64,000 bases of DNA from Rhodobacter sp. Har01 (GTDB lineage Bacteria > Pseudomonadota > Alphaproteobacteria > Rhodobacterales > Rhodobacteraceae), in contig NZ_JAJCTD010000001.1 of assembly GCF_020564565.1 (NCBI RefSeq), positions 248,001 to 312,000 of the forward strand, read 5' to 3'. This document shows, one piece after another, positions 8,607 through 18,374 of this stretch; within the stretch, counting starts at the first letter, position 1; each line of letters opens with the position of its first letter. The position numbers and the translations under genes were made by a program. The notes beneath the pieces were generated by a model. The model did not search any database. It was not told the DNA's origin and saw only the letters and a program-made list of their open reading frames with translations.

Positions 8607-10468
8607 TGCAGTCTCGCGTTCACGGCGTTGATGGCGGCCTGGTCCAGCCGGATGCCGGCCTCGGCCAAGACCGCGGTGGCAAAGGCGTTGAAGGCGTCGT
8701 CCGAGATCGCCTGCTGGATCTGGGCCTCCAGAGCCGCGCGAAGGGCCTTGGCCTCGTCGCCCTCGGTCGCGGCGGGCATCACCTTTTCCAGCTGGACGAG
8801 GGCGACGAAATCGCCCTCCTCGATCACCCGGACCTCACCCTCGGCCATCGTGAAGATGGCCGGCAGCAAGCTCTGCGGCGCCGCTTCGACAAAGCCGTCG
8901 CGGGCGATCTCGGGCGTGCGGTCCACCAGACCAAGGCTGCCGATGTCGGCGCCGCCCTCGACCGCGGCCTTGAAGGCCGCCGCCTGCGTGGCCAGCGCGG
9001 CTTTCAACGCCGCCGTGTGCCAGCTTTCGGCGACTTTCTCTTTCGCCTCATCGAAGGGGATCGGTGCCGCCGGCACCGTCTCGACGAATTCCATTGCCAC
9101 CACGCCGCCGTCTTCCAGCACCACCGCCTCGGAGAAATCGCCTTGCTTCACCGCATCGGCTGCGTTGCGGAAGGCCTGATACCCCTCCAGCGGCGCAGCA
9201 CCCTGCTGGCCGATGACATGGTCCAGGGTGGAAAACTCCATGCCCATCTCGCGGGCGAGGTCCTCCAGCGAGGCGCCGCCCGCGAGAAGATCGTCGATCG
9301 CCTCGATCCGGTCCGAGATCGCTCGCCGCGCGGCGTCCATGCGCAGCTCTTCCGACAGGCCCTCCCTGGCCGCCTCGAAACTGGTCTCCTCGCCGGCGAG
9401 GATGCCGTTGACGCGGAACAGCGCCGGCCCAAGATCGCTGTCCGCGGCCACTATGCTGCCTTCGGCGGCGGCGAACACCGCTTCGCCGGCCGCCCCGAGA
9501 TCGGCCTTGGAGACGTCTCCCAGATCGACGGCGTCCAGTGTCAGGCCACGTTCGATGACCAGCGTGTCGAATGGCGTGCCGGCCTCGGCCCGGGCCTTGG
9601 CGGCGTCTGCGGTGGCCTGGTCCGGAAACACCAGCCGCTCGACCAGCCGGCGTTCGGGCACCACGAATTCGGTGATGCGCTCGTCGTAAAGCTGACGCAC
9701 GGCGGCTTCGTCCACCGGCTGGTCCTTGGCGATCATCTCGGGCAGCAGCGCGGCATAGGCGATGCGCTTGGCCTCGGCCTTGGTGAACTCAGCGATGTTG
9801 GTATCGTAATGCGCTTTCAGCTCGTCGTCGGTCGGGGCCGGGATCGGGGTGGCGAGGCTGGCCTCGCTCAGCCGGATCATCGCAAAGCCGCGGCGTTCGG
9901 CGACCCATTTGTAGAAGGCGTCGGTGACCGCTGCCGGGGCGACGAAGCCGCCAGAAACGGCGCCTTGCAGCAGCGTGCGGGCGGTTTCGGCACGAATGCT
10001 GTTCTCATATTCGATTTCGGTCAGACCCTCACGTTGCAGGATTTGACGGTAGGCTTCGCGGTCAAACCCCGAGGTGCCCTGGAAGGCCTTGATCTTCATG
10101 ACCTCCGCCGCGACGGTCTGGTCGCCGACCGAAAGCCCCAGCTTGCCGGCCGCATCGTCCAGGGCGGCGCGGGTGACCAGTCCCTGCAGGGCCTGGCGGT
10201 CAAGCCCGAAGGACAGCGCTTCGGCGATGCCGATCTGGGCGCCGACCTGTGCCGAGAAGGCGGCAGTCTCCTGCTGCACGGCACGGGCGTAATCGTCGAT
10301 GGTCAGGGTCACGTCGCCAACGCTGCCGATCGAGGTGGTGGTGCCGCCGAAGTTGGTGACGCCAAAGCCGCCCAGGCCCAGGATCAGCAGACCGGTCAAC
10401 ACCCAGGCCGCGGTTTTCTGGCCGCGGCTGACGGGTTTCTTTGCGTCGTCGTCGGGGGTCTTGGCCAT
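8603..10468 (-). CDS. Peptidyl-prolyl isomerase / periplasmic folding factor, PpiD-SurA type
   Basis: Taken from the ATG at 10468 (AGGCGGA in front; start MAKTPDDDAKK), the protein has 621 residues. A short cytoplasmic end is followed by one membrane anchor (about residues 24-44, AAWVLTGLLILGLGGFGV), a SurA_N-like chaperone domain and a central parvulin-type PPIase region. This matches PpiD-like membrane-anchored chaperones that receive proteins leaving the Sec translocon. Longer readings of the frame would add an improbable proline/arginine-rich stretch. Pairing with trpE through an overlapping stop and start is seen in other Rhodobacterales, as far as I recall. Confidence 0.88.
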   Translation of the reverse strand: MAKTPDDDAKKPVSRGQKTAAWVLTGLLILGLGGFGVTNFGGTTTSIGSVGDVTLTIDDYARAVQQETAAFSAQVGAQIGIAEALSFGLDRQALQGLVTRAALDDAAGKLGLSVGDQTVAAEVMKIKAFQGTSGFDREAYRQILQREGLTEIEYENSIRAETARTLLQGAVSGGFVAPAAVTDAFYKWVAERRGFAMIRLSEASLATPIPAPTDDELKAHYDTNIAEFTKAEAKRIAYAALLPEMIAKDQPVDEAAVRQLYDERITEFVVPERRLVERLVFPDQATADAAKARAEAGTPFDTLVIERGLTLDAVDLGDVSKADLGAAGEAVFAAAEGSIVAADSDLGPALFRVNGILAGEETSFEAAREGLSEELRMDAARRAISDRIEAIDDLLAGGASLEDLAREMGMEFSTLDHVIGQQGAAPLEGYQAFRNAADAVKQGDFSEAVVLEDGGVVAMEFVETVPAAPIPFDEAKEKVAESWHTAALKAALATQAAAFKAAVEGGADIGSLGLVDRTPEIARDGFVEAAPQSLLPAIFTMAEGEVRVIEEGDFVALVQLEKVMPAATEGDEAKALRAALEAQIQQAISDDAFNAFATAVLAEAGIRLDQAAINAVNARLQ

Positions 10469-10547
10469 GAGGTCCGCCTGTGGCATCCGCTTTGCCCGCC
10501 TGTCTAGAGGGAAGGGGGACGCGGGGCAAGATGGCCGGGCAGGGGTC

Positions 10548-11738
10548 TCAGGGCCGGAAGGCCGCAAGCCGGCGGAACATCTCGGCGATGCCGGCCGCGT
10601 CGACATTGGCAAAGGCGATGCGGATCTGCCGGCGGCCCACCGCGCTGCCCTCGGGCTGGAACATGGTGCCGGGCAGCATCAGGATCGCGCAGTCCTCCAC
10701 CAGCCGCTTGCAGAGCGCGTCACTGGCCATGTCGAACGGGTGCTCGACATAGGCGAAATAGGCGCCGCAGCCCAAGAGCTTCCAGCCCGGCAGGGCGTGG
10801 AATCCGTCCGTCATCGCGCGGCGGCGGGCCAGGATCTCGTCGCGCTCGCCCGCCACCCATTGGGCCAGGTTGCGCATGCCCCAAAGGGCCGCGATCTGGC
10901 CCAGCTGGCTGGGGCAGATCGCCACGGTGTCGAGGAATTTCTCGACCTCGGCCAGCCGCGCCTCGCTGGCGACGATGGCGCCGACCCGGTGCCCGGTCAG
11001 CCGGTAGGCCTTGGAAAAGCTGTAAAGCTGGACGAAGCTGCGGTCCCAGCCTTCGTCGACGAACAACTCGTGCGGCCGCCCCGACCGGCTGTCGAAATCA
11101 CGATAAGTCTCGTCCACGATCAGCGCCAGGCCATGGGCGCGGGCGAGGTCGCGGAAGGCGGCCAGGGTTTCGGCCGGATATTCCACCCCGCCCGGGTTGT
11201 TGGGGCTGACCAGCACGATGGCGCGGGTGCGGGGCGTGATCAGCGCCTCGGCGGCCCTGGCGTCGGGGATCAGCGTCTCGCCGCTGTCCAGCGGCACCGT
11301 GGAGACCGAGGCCATGTCCAGCCACATCTTGTGATTGAAATACCACGGGGTGGGCAGGATCACCTCATCCCCCGGCCCGGCAAGGGTGGCCATGACGGCG
11401 GTGAAGGCCTGGTTGCAGCCCTGGGTGATGGCCACCTGTTCGGCCCGGATGGTGCCACCATAGGCGGCCGACCATTGCGTCGCGATTTCCGCCCGCAGGG
11501 CAGGCAGGCCCAGCACCGGGCCGTACAGATGCGCGGCCGGGTCGTTCAGCGCGGCCTCGGCAATCGCCTGCCGCAGCGCCAGCGGCGGGCTGTCCACCGG
11601 CGCCGCCTGGCTGACGTTGATCAGCGGCCGGTCGGCGGAAAAGCTCTTGCCGGCGATCCAGCGGCGGGCTTCCATCACCGGCGGTGGCTCGGTGGCGGCG
11701 AAGGCGGGATTGAGCGGCGTGATCGGGGGCTGGGGCAT
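10548..11738 (-). CDS. Class I/II pyridoxal-phosphate aminotransferase
   Basis: This 396-residue fold-type I aminotransferase carries NNPGG (residues 180-184), DETYRDF near residue 214 and the PLP-binding lysine in SFSKAYRLTGHR near residue 245. The substrate is not clear. The sequence most resembles general aspartate/aromatic-type aminotransferases annotated simply as 'aminotransferase' in Rhodobacteraceae. It is flanked upstream by hairpin repeat copy B and followed after 79 bp by the ppiD-like gene on the same strand, so it may or may not share its transcript. No neighbouring biosynthetic gene points to one amino acid. Confidence 0.9.
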   Translation of the reverse strand: MPQPPITPLNPAFAATEPPPVMEARRWIAGKSFSADRPLINVSQAAPVDSPPLALRQAIAEAALNDPAAHLYGPVLGLPALRAEIATQWSAAYGGTIRAEQVAITQGCNQAFTAVMATLAGPGDEVILPTPWYFNHKMWLDMASVSTVPLDSGETLIPDARAAEALITPRTRAIVLVSPNNPGGVEYPAETLAAFRDLARAHGLALIVDETYRDFDSRSGRPHELFVDEGWDRSFVQLYSFSKAYRLTGHRVGAIVASEARLAEVEKFLDTVAICPSQLGQIAALWGMRNLAQWVAGERDEILARRRAMTDGFHALPGWKLLGCGAYFAYVEHPFDMASDALCKRLVEDCAILMLPGTMFQPEGSAVGRRQIRIAFANVDAAGIAEMFRRLAAFRP

Positions 11739-11791
11739 CGTCGACTCCGTCGAGCGGTTGGCGTGCGGTGGGTGTGCAGGTGGACCCGTCG

Positions 11792-11880
11792 GCGGGGGCT
11801 TTCCGCCCCCGCACCCCCGGAGGGTATTTTTGCCAAGATGAAGACAAAGGTCTCAGGTCTTCATCTTGGCAAAAATACCC
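11792..11880. repeat. Composite hairpin repeat, copy B (perfect stem)
   Basis: The small hairpin (GCGGGGG 11792-11798 with CCCCCGC 11806-11812) is followed by a perfect 24-bp inverted repeat, arms 11822-11845 and 11857-11880, with an 11-nt loop. The left arm begins GGGTATTTTTGCCAAGATG. It lies between gpt and the aminotransferase, both on the minus strand, where it would act as the gpt terminator. It is the most regular of the four copies. Confidence 0.92.
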
Positions 11881-11938
11881 GCGGGGGTGAATTGCGCGGC
11901 ACGCGCAAGAGGGGGCGGCAGGCCCCCTGCCTTGGGTG

Positions 11939-12448
11939 TCAATCGGCGCCGCGGTAGGGTTGCACGTATTGCAGCGCCATGTCCCAGGGAAAGAAGATCC
12001 AGGTGTCCTGGCTGACCTCGGTCACGTAGGTATCGACCTGCGGCTTGCCCAGCGGCTTGGCATAGACCGTGGCGAACTGCGCCGCCGGATACAGCCGGCG
12101 CACCAGTTCCAGCGTCTTGCCGCTGTCGACCAGGTCGTCGACCACCAGGATGCCGGTGCCGTCGCCCATCAGGTCGGCTTGCGGCGCCTTGATGACGCGG
12201 GCCTCGGTTTGCGACTGGTGGCTGTAGGAGCGCACGCTGATGGTGTCGATCACCCGGATGTCCAGCTCGCGCGCGACGATCATCGCCGGCACCAGGCCAC
12301 CGCGGGTGATGGCGACCACCGCGCGCCACGCCCCGCCTTCGCCCGGCCCCTTGCCGTCCAGCCGCCAGGCCAGCGCGCGCGCGTCGCGATGGATCTGGTC
12401 CCAACTGACGTGAAAGCCCTTTTCATGCGGCAGGCGATCGGCGGACAT
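11939..12448 (-). CDS. gpt: Xanthine(-guanine) phosphoribosyltransferase
   Basis: This 169-residue type I phosphoribosyltransferase has the PRPP-binding motif [13 protein letters not shown] near residues 99-111 and a Gpt-type C-terminal end ([16 protein letters not shown]). It salvages xanthine and guanine into nucleotides in the cytoplasm. The length and the residues around the base-binding end fit E. coli-type Gpt rather than hypoxanthine phosphoribosyltransferase. The gene follows the LysE-type exporter after 11 bp and ends before hairpin repeat copy B, so the likely operon is fabI-lysE-gpt. Confidence 0.93.
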   Translation of the reverse strand: MSADRLPHEKGFHVSWDQIHRDARALAWRLDGKGPGEGGAWRAVVAITRGGLVPAMIVARELDIRVIDTISVRSYSHQSQTEARVIKAPQADLMGDGTGILVVDDLVDSGKTLELVRRLYPAAQFATVYAKPLGKPQVDTYVTEVSQDTWIFFPWDMALQYVQPYRGAD

Positions 12449-12459
12449 GGGTTCCCCTT

Positions 12460-13074
12460 TCAGGTGGCGGCGATCTTCACCCCCAGAAGCGCCAGCGCGC
12501 CCCCGAAAGTGCGGTCGATGACGGTCTTCAGGCTGATATATCTCGCGCGCGTCCGGTCAAGCGAGAAGATGCGGGCAACCAGGCTGTTCCACAGCGTCTC
12601 GGCGGTGAAGATCACCGCCAGAAGGGCGGCCAGCATCCAGATCGGGGTGCCCGGCTGCAGCGTGCCCAGGAAGATCGACGAGAACATCACCGCCGCCTTC
12701 GGGTTGGCCAGGTTGGTCCACAGCCCCAGCCGGAACGCCGCGAAGGGCGAGCGGGGAACGGGCCGGCTGTCCTCGGTGACAAAGGGGGTGGCGGCATCGC
12801 GCCACAGGTGCCAGGCCATCCACAGCAGATAGGCCGCGCCACCCAGCTTGAGCGCCCACAGGGCCGCGGGGGCGGCGGCGAAGACCAGGCCCAGCCCGAA
12901 CATCGCCGCCAGCGCCCAGATCACCGCGCCGGTGCCGATGCCCATCGCCAGCATGACACCGGTGCGAAAGCCCTCGGTCAGCCCGGTGCGCGCGCTCATC
13001 AGCACGGCGGGGCCGGGCGAGATTGCGGCAAAGATCACCAGCCCGGCAAAGGCCAGGAAAGCCGCAAGGCTCAC
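12460..13074 (-). CDS. LysE-family (RhtB) amino-acid exporter
   Basis: The GTG at 13074 overlaps the fabI stop (GTGA) and gives 204 residues, the family's normal size. The N-terminal signature [20 protein letters not shown] near residues 16-35 and six predicted membrane helices identify a LysE/RhtB transporter, which exports amino acids or their derivatives from the cytoplasm. [15 protein letters not shown] near residue 122 is a second family hallmark. The exact substrate cannot be inferred. Coupling to fabI and closeness to gpt suggest a convenience operon more than a pathway. Confidence 0.92.
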   Translation of the reverse strand: MSLAAFLAFAGLVIFAAISPGPAVLMSARTGLTEGFRTGVMLAMGIGTGAVIWALAAMFGLGLVFAAAPAALWALKLGGAAYLLWMAWHLWRDAATPFVTEDSRPVPRSPFAAFRLGLWTNLANPKAAVMFSSIFLGTLQPGTPIWMLAALLAVIFTAETLWNSLVARIFSLDRTRARYISLKTVIDRTFGGALALLGVKIAAT

Positions 13075-13901
13075 TGGCCGTTCTCTTTCCTGCCGGTCAC
13101 AAGGTCGATGTCGGGGGCGTCGATCGCCTTCATGCCGACGACATGATAGCCGGCATCGACGTGCAGGTTCTCGCCGGTGGTGCCGGACCCCAGGTCGGAC
13201 AGCAGGAACAGCGCGGCCTTGCCCACCTCGTCCTGCGTGACATTGCGGCGCAGCGGGCTGTTCAACTCGTTCCAGCGCATGATGTAGCGGAAATCGCCGA
13301 TGCCGCTGGCGGCAAGGGTCTTGATCGGCCCGGCCGAGATGGCGTTGACGCGGATGCCGTCCTTGCCCAGGTCTTCGGCGATGTATTTCACCGATGCCTC
13401 CAGCGCGGCCTTGCACAGGCCCATCACATTGTAGTGTGGCATCACCTTTTCGGCGCCGTAGTAGGTCAGCGTCAGAAGGCTGCCGCCGGGCCCCATGATC
13501 GCCGCGGCCCGCTGGCAGACGGCGGTGAAGCTGTAGACCGAAATATCCATCGACATCAGGAAGTTAGGCCGCGTGGTGTCAACGTAGCGGCCGCGCAGTT
13601 CGGACTTGTCGGAGAAGCCGATGGCATGGACGACGAAATCCAGATGCCCCCACTCGGCCTTCAGCGCGGCGAACAGCGCGTCCAGGCTTTCCTCGCTGGC
13701 GACGTCGCATTCGAACAGGATCGGCTTGCCCAATTCGGCGGCCAGCGGCTCGACCCGTTTCTTCAAGGCCTCGCCCTGATAGGAAAATGCCAGTTCAGCG
13801 CCCTGCGCGGCCACCGCCTGGGCAATCCCCCAGGCAATCGACTTGTCGTTGGCGAGGCCCATGATAAGGCCGCGCTTCCCTGCCATCAGTCCGGTTGACA
13901 T
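13071..13901 (-). CDS. fabI: Enoyl-[acyl-carrier-protein] reductase (NADH) FabI
   Basis: The 276-residue FabI has the modified Rossmann start [18 protein letters not shown] and the active-site series [20 protein letters not shown], containing the catalytic tyrosine (Y-x6-K). It performs the last reduction in each cycle of fatty-acid elongation. The ATG at 13901 is chosen because the next residues match the family; the frame stays open far upstream only through antisense coding of pdxH. It is divergent from pdxH with 141 bp between starts. An ATG one codon cluster later (MAGKRG, at 13886) is possible but less usual. Confidence 0.97.
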   Translation of the reverse strand: MSTGLMAGKRGLIMGLANDKSIAWGIAQAVAAQGAELAFSYQGEALKKRVEPLAAELGKPILFECDVASEESLDALFAALKAEWGHLDFVVHAIGFSDKSELRGRYVDTTRPNFLMSMDISVYSFTAVCQRAAAIMGPGGSLLTLTYYGAEKVMPHYNVMGLCKAALEASVKYIAEDLGKDGIRVNAISAGPIKTLAASGIGDFRYIMRWNELNSPLRRNVTQDEVGKAALFLLSDLGSGTTGENLHVDAGYHVVGMKAIDAPDIDLVTGRKENGQ

Positions 13902-14042
13902 CCGCCGCTCCTCGCCCACCCTTGCGGTTCGTTGCCGAAGACGTGTAGGCGGAAAGCAACATTGCCGCAAGGGCAGGCCAAGCCGGCAGCTCAGGCAGGC
14001 GGGCAAGCGGACAGAACAAGCGGGCGGGGCAGGAAGAAGGCC

Positions 14043-14684
14043 ATGGACAGGACGGCGGACCGGACCGGCATCTTTGCGGGCGACGATCCCTTCGTGATCG
14101 CTCAACGCTGGCTGGCCGAGGCCGAGCCGGTCGAGCCGAACGATCCCAATGCCATCGCGCTGGCCACCGTCGATCCGGACGGCCTGCCGAACGTGCGCAT
14201 GGTCCTGCTGAAGGAAATCGAGTCCTTCGGGCTGATCGACGGGGTCCCGGACGGGGCCTTCGTCTTCTACACCAACTATGGCTCGGCCAAGGGGCGCGAG
14301 ATCGACGGCTCTGGCAAGGCGGCCTTCGTGCTGCACTGGAAATCGTTGCGCCGGCAGATCCGCGTCCGCGGCCTGACCGAACGCGAGGACGGGCCGCAGG
14401 CCGATGCCTATTTCGCGTCCCGCAGCCTCAAGTCGCGGCTGGGCGCCTGGGCGAGCCGGCAGTCCGAACCGCTGTCCTCCCGAGAGGCGCTCATGGCCGA
14501 AGTGGCCAAGGTCACGCTGACCCAGGGACCGCTTCCGAAGCGCCCGCCGTTCTGGGGGGGAATCAGGCTGCGGCCGGTCGAGATCGAATTCTGGGCAGAC
14601 GGCGCTTTCCGGTTGCATGACCGCTTTCGCTTTACGCGAACTTCCCTTAGGTCAGGGTGGACCTGTGATCGCCTAAGCCCCTGA
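14043..14684 (+). CDS. pdxH: Pyridoxamine 5'-phosphate oxidase PdxH
   Basis: This 213-residue FMN enzyme has the motifs [10 protein letters not shown] near residue 50, [13 protein letters not shown] near residue 75 and [13 protein letters not shown] near residue 138, ending in the family tail W-x-x-x-RLSP. It makes pyridoxal phosphate from pyridoxine or pyridoxamine phosphate, supplying several PLP enzymes in this window (Kbl, Tpa, TauR, the aminotransferase). The ATG at 14043 has GGAAGAAGG in front. Divergent from fabI. Confidence 0.95.
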   Translation: MDRTADRTGIFAGDDPFVIAQRWLAEAEPVEPNDPNAIALATVDPDGLPNVRMVLLKEIESFGLIDGVPDGAFVFYTNYGSAKGREIDGSGKAAFVLHWKSLRRQIRVRGLTEREDGPQADAYFASRSLKSRLGAWASRQSEPLSSREALMAEVAKVTLTQGPLPKRPPFWGGIRLRPVEIEFWADGAFRLHDRFRFTRTSLRSGWTCDRLSP

Positions 14685-14785
14685 CGGGGCGCGAATGTGT
14701 TAATGTTCGGTGGCGACAGTAACGATTTCTCTTGAACCTTAGCCCGCTTAGGCCGCATTTGTGGCGCAGGGCATATTCTGGGGAG

Positions 14786-15343
14786 ATGGCTCTAGGAATG
14801 ACTGAAGAAGACAAGGCCGTGCAGGTGGTGCAGGGCCGGGTGAAGTGGTTTGATCCGGCTAAGGGCTTTGGCTTCATCGTCTCTGACAGCACCGACGCCG
14901 ATATCCTTCTTCACGCCAACGTGCTTCGCAACTTCGGGCAAAGTTCGGTGGCCGACGGGGCGGGTATCTCGGTCCGGATCCAGACCACCCAGCGCGGCGT
15001 TCAGGCCATCGAGGTTCTCAAGATCGAACCGCCCGAGGGGGGCATCATCCCCCTTGGCGAGGATGCCGGTGTGCATTCTCCCGAGGAGCTGCTGGCGCTA
15101 CCGCTGGAGCCTGCCCGGGTGAAGTGGTTCGACAAGACCAAGGGGTTCGGCTTCGCCAACGTGTTCGGGCGGCCCGAGGATGTGTTCATCCATGTCGAGG
15201 TGCTGCGGGTCTCGGGCTTTGCCGACCTGGCCTCGGGCGAAGCGGTGGTGCTGCGCGTGGCCGAAGGCCGCCGCGGCCGGATGGCGGTGCAGGTTCTCAG
15301 CTGGGAAACCGCCATGCGCGATGCAGGCGACGGGCAGGAATGA
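14786..15343 (+). CDS. Protein with two cold-shock domains
   Basis: Two cold-shock (OB-fold) domains are visible: GRVKWFDPAKGFGFIVSD near residues 17-34 and ARVKWFDKTKGFGFANVF near residues 110-127. Both RNP1 (KGFGF) motifs are intact, so the protein should bind single-stranded nucleic acid twice. Double-domain forms of about 180 residues are typical of alphaproteobacteria, as in Caulobacter CspC/CspD. The start is uncertain: ATG 14786 is used (185 aa), but ATG 14798 is possible, and the GGGGAG at 14780 is too close to the first and somewhat far from the second. The stop overlaps the next ATG (ATGA). Confidence 0.9.
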   Translation: MALGMTEEDKAVQVVQGRVKWFDPAKGFGFIVSDSTDADILLHANVLRNFGQSSVADGAGISVRIQTTQRGVQAIEVLKIEPPEGGIIPLGEDAGVHSPEELLALPLEPARVKWFDKTKGFGFANVFGRPEDVFIHVEVLRVSGFADLASGEAVVLRVAEGRRGRMAVQVLSWETAMRDAGDGQE

Positions 15344-15855
15344 CCGCGGGGCCGGGCAGGTACCGATCGCTGCGTGCCGTCCTCGCGACGGTGGGCGGGC
15401 TTGCGGGTCTTGCGGCGATCCTGCCAGCCGCCGAGCTGCGGGCCGAGGCGGCCTGTTCGCCGGGCCGCGTCGATCTGCGCTGGCCGGGCGGCAGGCAGAG
15501 CTTTGTCGTCGAAGTCGCCGACGACACGGCCGAACGGGCGCTGGGGCTGATGGCGCGCGAGACGCTTTCACCCGATGCCGGCATGCTGTTCGTCTACGAA
15601 GCGCCGCGGGCGGCGCAGTTCTGGATGAAGGACACGTTGATCCCGCTGGACATGATCTTCGCCGATGCGGCCGGCGTGGTGACGCGGGTGCATGGCAACG
15701 CCGTGCCGCTGGACCTGACGCCGATCGACGGCGGGTCGGACGTGCAGTTCGTGCTTGAGGTCAACGGCGGCCTGGCCGAACGGCTGGGCATCGTCCCGGG
15801 GGCCGTCCTGCGGCACCCCGCCATTGGCGACGCGGCCGCCTGGCCTTGCAAGTGA
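15340..15855 (+). CDS. DUF192 domain secreted protein
   Basis: A 171-residue protein with an N-terminal hydrophobic signal (about residues 12-35) precedes a DUF192 domain, recognisable from [19 protein letters not shown] and [15 protein letters not shown]. The family is exported or membrane-attached, and its function is unknown. It is translationally coupled to the double cold-shock gene by an ATGA overlap, an arrangement I recall from other Rhodobacteraceae. tRNA-Pro follows 67 bp later. Confidence 0.92.
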   Translation: MTAGPGRYRSLRAVLATVGGLAGLAAILPAAELRAEAACSPGRVDLRWPGGRQSFVVEVADDTAERALGLMARETLSPDAGMLFVYEAPRAAQFWMKDTLIPLDMIFADAAGVVTRVHGNAVPLDLTPIDGGSDVQFVLEVNGGLAERLGIVPGAVLRHPAIGDAAAWPCK

Positions 15856-15922
15856 ACCGCGGCGACCGGTTCGGCAATCCGCTTCCCCTTGACGGCGATC
15901 CGCGCTATCTGGTCGCGCGGAA

Positions 15923-15999
15923 CGGGGCGTAGCGCAGGCTGGTAGCGCGACGGTTTTGGGAACCGTAGGTCGCAGGTTCGAATCCTGTCGCCCCGACCA
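15923..15999 (+). tRNA. tRNA-Pro (TGG)
   Basis: A 77-nt cloverleaf with acceptor stem CGGGGCG/CGCCCCG, T-arm GGTTCGAATCC and an anticodon loop carrying TGG reads proline CCA/CCG codons. The CCA end is encoded at 15997-15999. It lies alone between the DUF192 gene and selO, on the same strand as both. Confidence 0.97.
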
Positions 16000-16118
16000 T
16001 CCTGCACAGCGCCCATCCCGCACAGCGCCCCGGGAACTGGCCGGGACCTGGCCCTTCCGGCCGGGTAATGCGCGCGCGGCGCTTGTCGCGGGGCACCCTG
16101 ACCCCCTATCTCTGATCC

Positions 16119-17546
16119 ATGATTCTCAGATTTGACAATTCCTGGGTCCGTGACCTGCCGGGCACCTTTCTGCGGCTCGACCCTGATCCCGCACCGTCGC
16201 CGGCGCTGGTCTTTCTCAACCGGCCGCTGGCGGTCGGGTTGGGCCTGGACCCGGACCTGCTGGCGGACAAGGGCGCCGGCTGGTTCTCTGGCGCCGAGGT
16301 GCCGCCGGGGGCCGAGCCCATCGCCCTGGCCTATGCCGGCCACCAGTTCGGCGGTTTCTCTCCCAGCTTGGGCGATGGCCGGGCGCATCTTCTGGGCGAG
16401 GTGATCGGGCCTGACGGGCGCCGCTGGGACCTGCAACTGAAGGGCTCGGGGCGCACGCCCTTTTCGCGCGGCGGCGACGGCAAGGCGGTGCTGGGCCCGA
16501 TGCTGCGCGAGGTGCTGGTGTCCGAGGCCATGGCCGCCCTTGGCGTGCCCACCACCCGCGCCCTGGCGGTGGCCACCACCGGCGAGGCGGTCTGGCGCGA
16601 GGGCCGCCAGCCCGGCGCGGTGCTGGCCCGGGTGGCGGCCAGCCACCTCCGGGTCGGCACGTTCCAGTTCTTCGCCGCCCGCGGCGAGACCGAGAAACTG
16701 GCGGCCCTGACCGCCCATGCGCTGGCCCGCCACTTTCCCGAAGCCGCCGGCGCCGCGACCCCCGCGCTGGCCCTGTTCGATGCCGTCACCGCCCGCCAGT
16801 GCCGCCTGATCGCACAGTGGATGGGCCTGGGCTTCATCCACGGCGTGATGAACACCGACAACATGGCGATCTCGGGCGAGACGCTGGACTATGGCCCCTG
16901 CGCCTTCATGGAAGGCTTTGCGCCGGGCACGGTGTTTTCCTCGATCGACCGGCAGGGGCGCTATGCCTGGGCGAACCAGCCCGCGATCCTGGGCTGGAAC
17001 CTGGCCCGGCTGGCCGAGGCGCTGGTGCCGCTGATCGACCCCGACGGCGAACGCGCCGTCGCGGTGGCGAATGACCGGCTGGGTGGCATCGCGGCACTCT
17101 ACCGGGCCGAATGGCTGGCCGTGATGCGGGGCAAGCTGGGGCTGTTGGGCGAGGCGGCTGAAGATGCGGCACTGGTCGATGACCTGCTGGCCGCGATCGA
17201 GGGGGCGGACTGGACGCTGACCTTCCGCCGCCTGGCCGGGGCCGCCGAGGGCGACCTGTCGGCCCTGCGCCCCTTGTTCGACAGTTTCGCCGCGATGGAG
17301 GCCTGGCTGCCGCGCTGGCAGGCCCGGCTGTCCCCTGGGGCGGCCGCGCGCATCCGGGCCGCAAACCCGGCGGTGATCCCGCGCAACCACCGGGTCGAAG
17401 AGGCCCTGGAGGCCGCGACGGCGGGCGACCTGGCGCCCTTCGAGGCCCTGCTGCAGGCCGTGCGAGAGCCGTTTGTCGAGCGCGAGCCCTACATGCTGCC
17501 CGCGCCCTCGGGGTTTGGCCCCTATGTCACCTTCTGCGGCACCTGA
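16119..17546 (+). CDS. selO: Protein adenylyltransferase SelO (YdiU/UPF0061)
   Basis: The 475-residue SelO-family pseudokinase-fold enzyme shows [18 protein letters not shown] near residue 72, [19 protein letters not shown] near residue 105 and [20 protein letters not shown] near residue 245. SelO attaches AMP to serine, threonine or tyrosine of target proteins and is linked to redox stress. Some family members end in a selenocysteine or cysteine motif; here the end is YVTFCGT with one ordinary cysteine. The gene is followed at once by a perfect 20-bp hairpin. Confidence 0.95.
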   Translation: MILRFDNSWVRDLPGTFLRLDPDPAPSPALVFLNRPLAVGLGLDPDLLADKGAGWFSGAEVPPGAEPIALAYAGHQFGGFSPSLGDGRAHLLGEVIGPDGRRWDLQLKGSGRTPFSRGGDGKAVLGPMLREVLVSEAMAALGVPTTRALAVATTGEAVWREGRQPGAVLARVAASHLRVGTFQFFAARGETEKLAALTAHALARHFPEAAGAATPALALFDAVTARQCRLIAQWMGLGFIHGVMNTDNMAISGETLDYGPCAFMEGFAPGTVFSSIDRQGRYAWANQPAILGWNLARLAEALVPLIDPDGERAVAVANDRLGGIAALYRAEWLAVMRGKLGLLGEAAEDAALVDDLLAAIEGADWTLTFRRLAGAAEGDLSALRPLFDSFAAMEAWLPRWQARLSPGAAARIRAANPAVIPRNHRVEEALEAATAGDLAPFEALLQAVREPFVEREPYMLPAPSGFGPYVTFCGT

Positions 17547-17595
17547 CCCCGCCTTGCCCCGGCACGACGCATCGGCGTGCCGGGGCAAGGCGGGG
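17547..17595 (+). terminator. Perfect 20-bp hairpin directly after selO
   Basis: The arm 17547-17566 (CCCCGCCTTGCCCCGGCACG) is exactly complementary to 17576-17595, with a 9-nt loop. It begins at the first base after the selO stop codon. There is no T-run, so it is not a classic intrinsic terminator; it could protect the 3' end or assist Rho-dependent termination. Confidence 0.7.
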
Positions 17596-17666
17596 CGTTG
17601 CGTCGGGGGCAGGGGCGCAGGATCACCCTGGTTGATTTCGCGCGCCGGGGCGGGCAGGTTGGCGGC

Positions 17667-18224
17667 ATGAGCGCGCGTTCCGACATTCACGACCGGCTGG
17701 CGCAATCGCTGCGCGAGGCGCGCAAGGCGCGCGGCCTCAGCCTGGATGCGGTGGCCAAGCTGTCGGGCGTGTCGCGCAGCATGGTCAGCCAGATCGAACG
17801 GGCCGAATCCTCGCCCACGGTCGCCACGCTGTGGAACCTGACCCAGGCCCTGCAGGTGGACTTCGCAGGGTTGCTTGAGGGCAAGCCGCGGCCCGGGATC
17901 GAGGTGACCCGGGCGGGCGCCGCCCCGGTGATCGACCGCGGCGGCGTGCGCATCCGCATCCTGTCGCCGGCCGAGGCGGTGGGCGAGAACGAGGTTTACG
18001 AGCTGGACTTCGACCCCGGCGCGCGGCTGGTCTCGGACCCGCATTCGCCGGGCTGCCGCGAGCATCTGACGGTGATCGACGGTCAGGTGTCAGTGCAGTC
18101 GGGGGATGAGGTCGAGCGGCTGGGGCCGGGCGACGTGGCGCGCTATGCGGCCGACCGCGGGCATGAGATTGCCGCGACAGGCGTCGGGGCGGCGCGCGTC
18201 ATTCTGATCGTGCAGGGCAGTTGA
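17667..18224 (+). CDS. XRE-family regulator with C-terminal cupin domain
   Basis: The 185-residue protein carries a helix-turn-helix of the XRE type (about residues 8-66; SGVSRSMVSQIERAESSPTV is the recognition region) and a C-terminal cupin domain (about residues 110-180). This architecture (XRE-cupin, PuuR/SutR-like) senses small metabolites such as amino acids, amines or sulfur compounds. It lies 150 bp upstream of kbl-tdh on the same strand, with a strong palindrome just before the kbl promoter, so it may regulate threonine breakdown. That link is an inference. The ATG at 17667 is chosen because the domain starts soon after it. Confidence 0.88.
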   Translation: MSARSDIHDRLAQSLREARKARGLSLDAVAKLSGVSRSMVSQIERAESSPTVATLWNLTQALQVDFAGLLEGKPRPGIEVTRAGAAPVIDRGGVRIRILSPAEAVGENEVYELDFDPGARLVSDPHSPGCREHLTVIDGQVSVQSGDEVERLGPGDVARYAADRGHEIAATGVGAARVILIVQGS

Positions 18225-18233
18225 GGCCGGGCG

Positions 18234-18287
18234 CCGGGGGTTTTCCACCCCCGGACCCCCGGAGGGTATTTGGGCCAAGATGAAGGC
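18234..18287. repeat. Composite hairpin repeat, copy C (right arm missing)
   Basis: The small hairpin is present (CCGGGGG 18234-18240 with CCCCCGG 18248-18254), followed by the left arm GGGTATTTGGGCCAAGATG from 18264. The matching right arm is absent, so this copy is truncated. It lies directly behind the XRE-cupin gene. Confidence 0.8.
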
Positions 18288-18300
18288 AGGAATTCCGCTT

Positions 18301-18350
18301 TGACGGATAAGTATCCGTCATGTTGACATCGCGCGGAGTTCTGGCATGAT
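18301..18350 (+). promoter_or_regulatory. Palindromic operator and sigma-70-like promoter before kbl
   Basis: A perfect inverted repeat (TGACGGATA 18301-18309, 2-bp centre, TATCCGTCA 18312-18320) stands two bases before a perfect -35 box TTGACA (18323-18328). CATGAT (18345-18350) at 16-bp spacing matches four of six -10 positions. The kbl start is 24 bp farther on. The palindrome's position suits an activator or a repressor blocking polymerase; the XRE-cupin protein encoded upstream is a candidate. Confidence 0.6.
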
Positions 18351-18374
18351 CCGCCAAAAAGAAGGGCATCTGTG

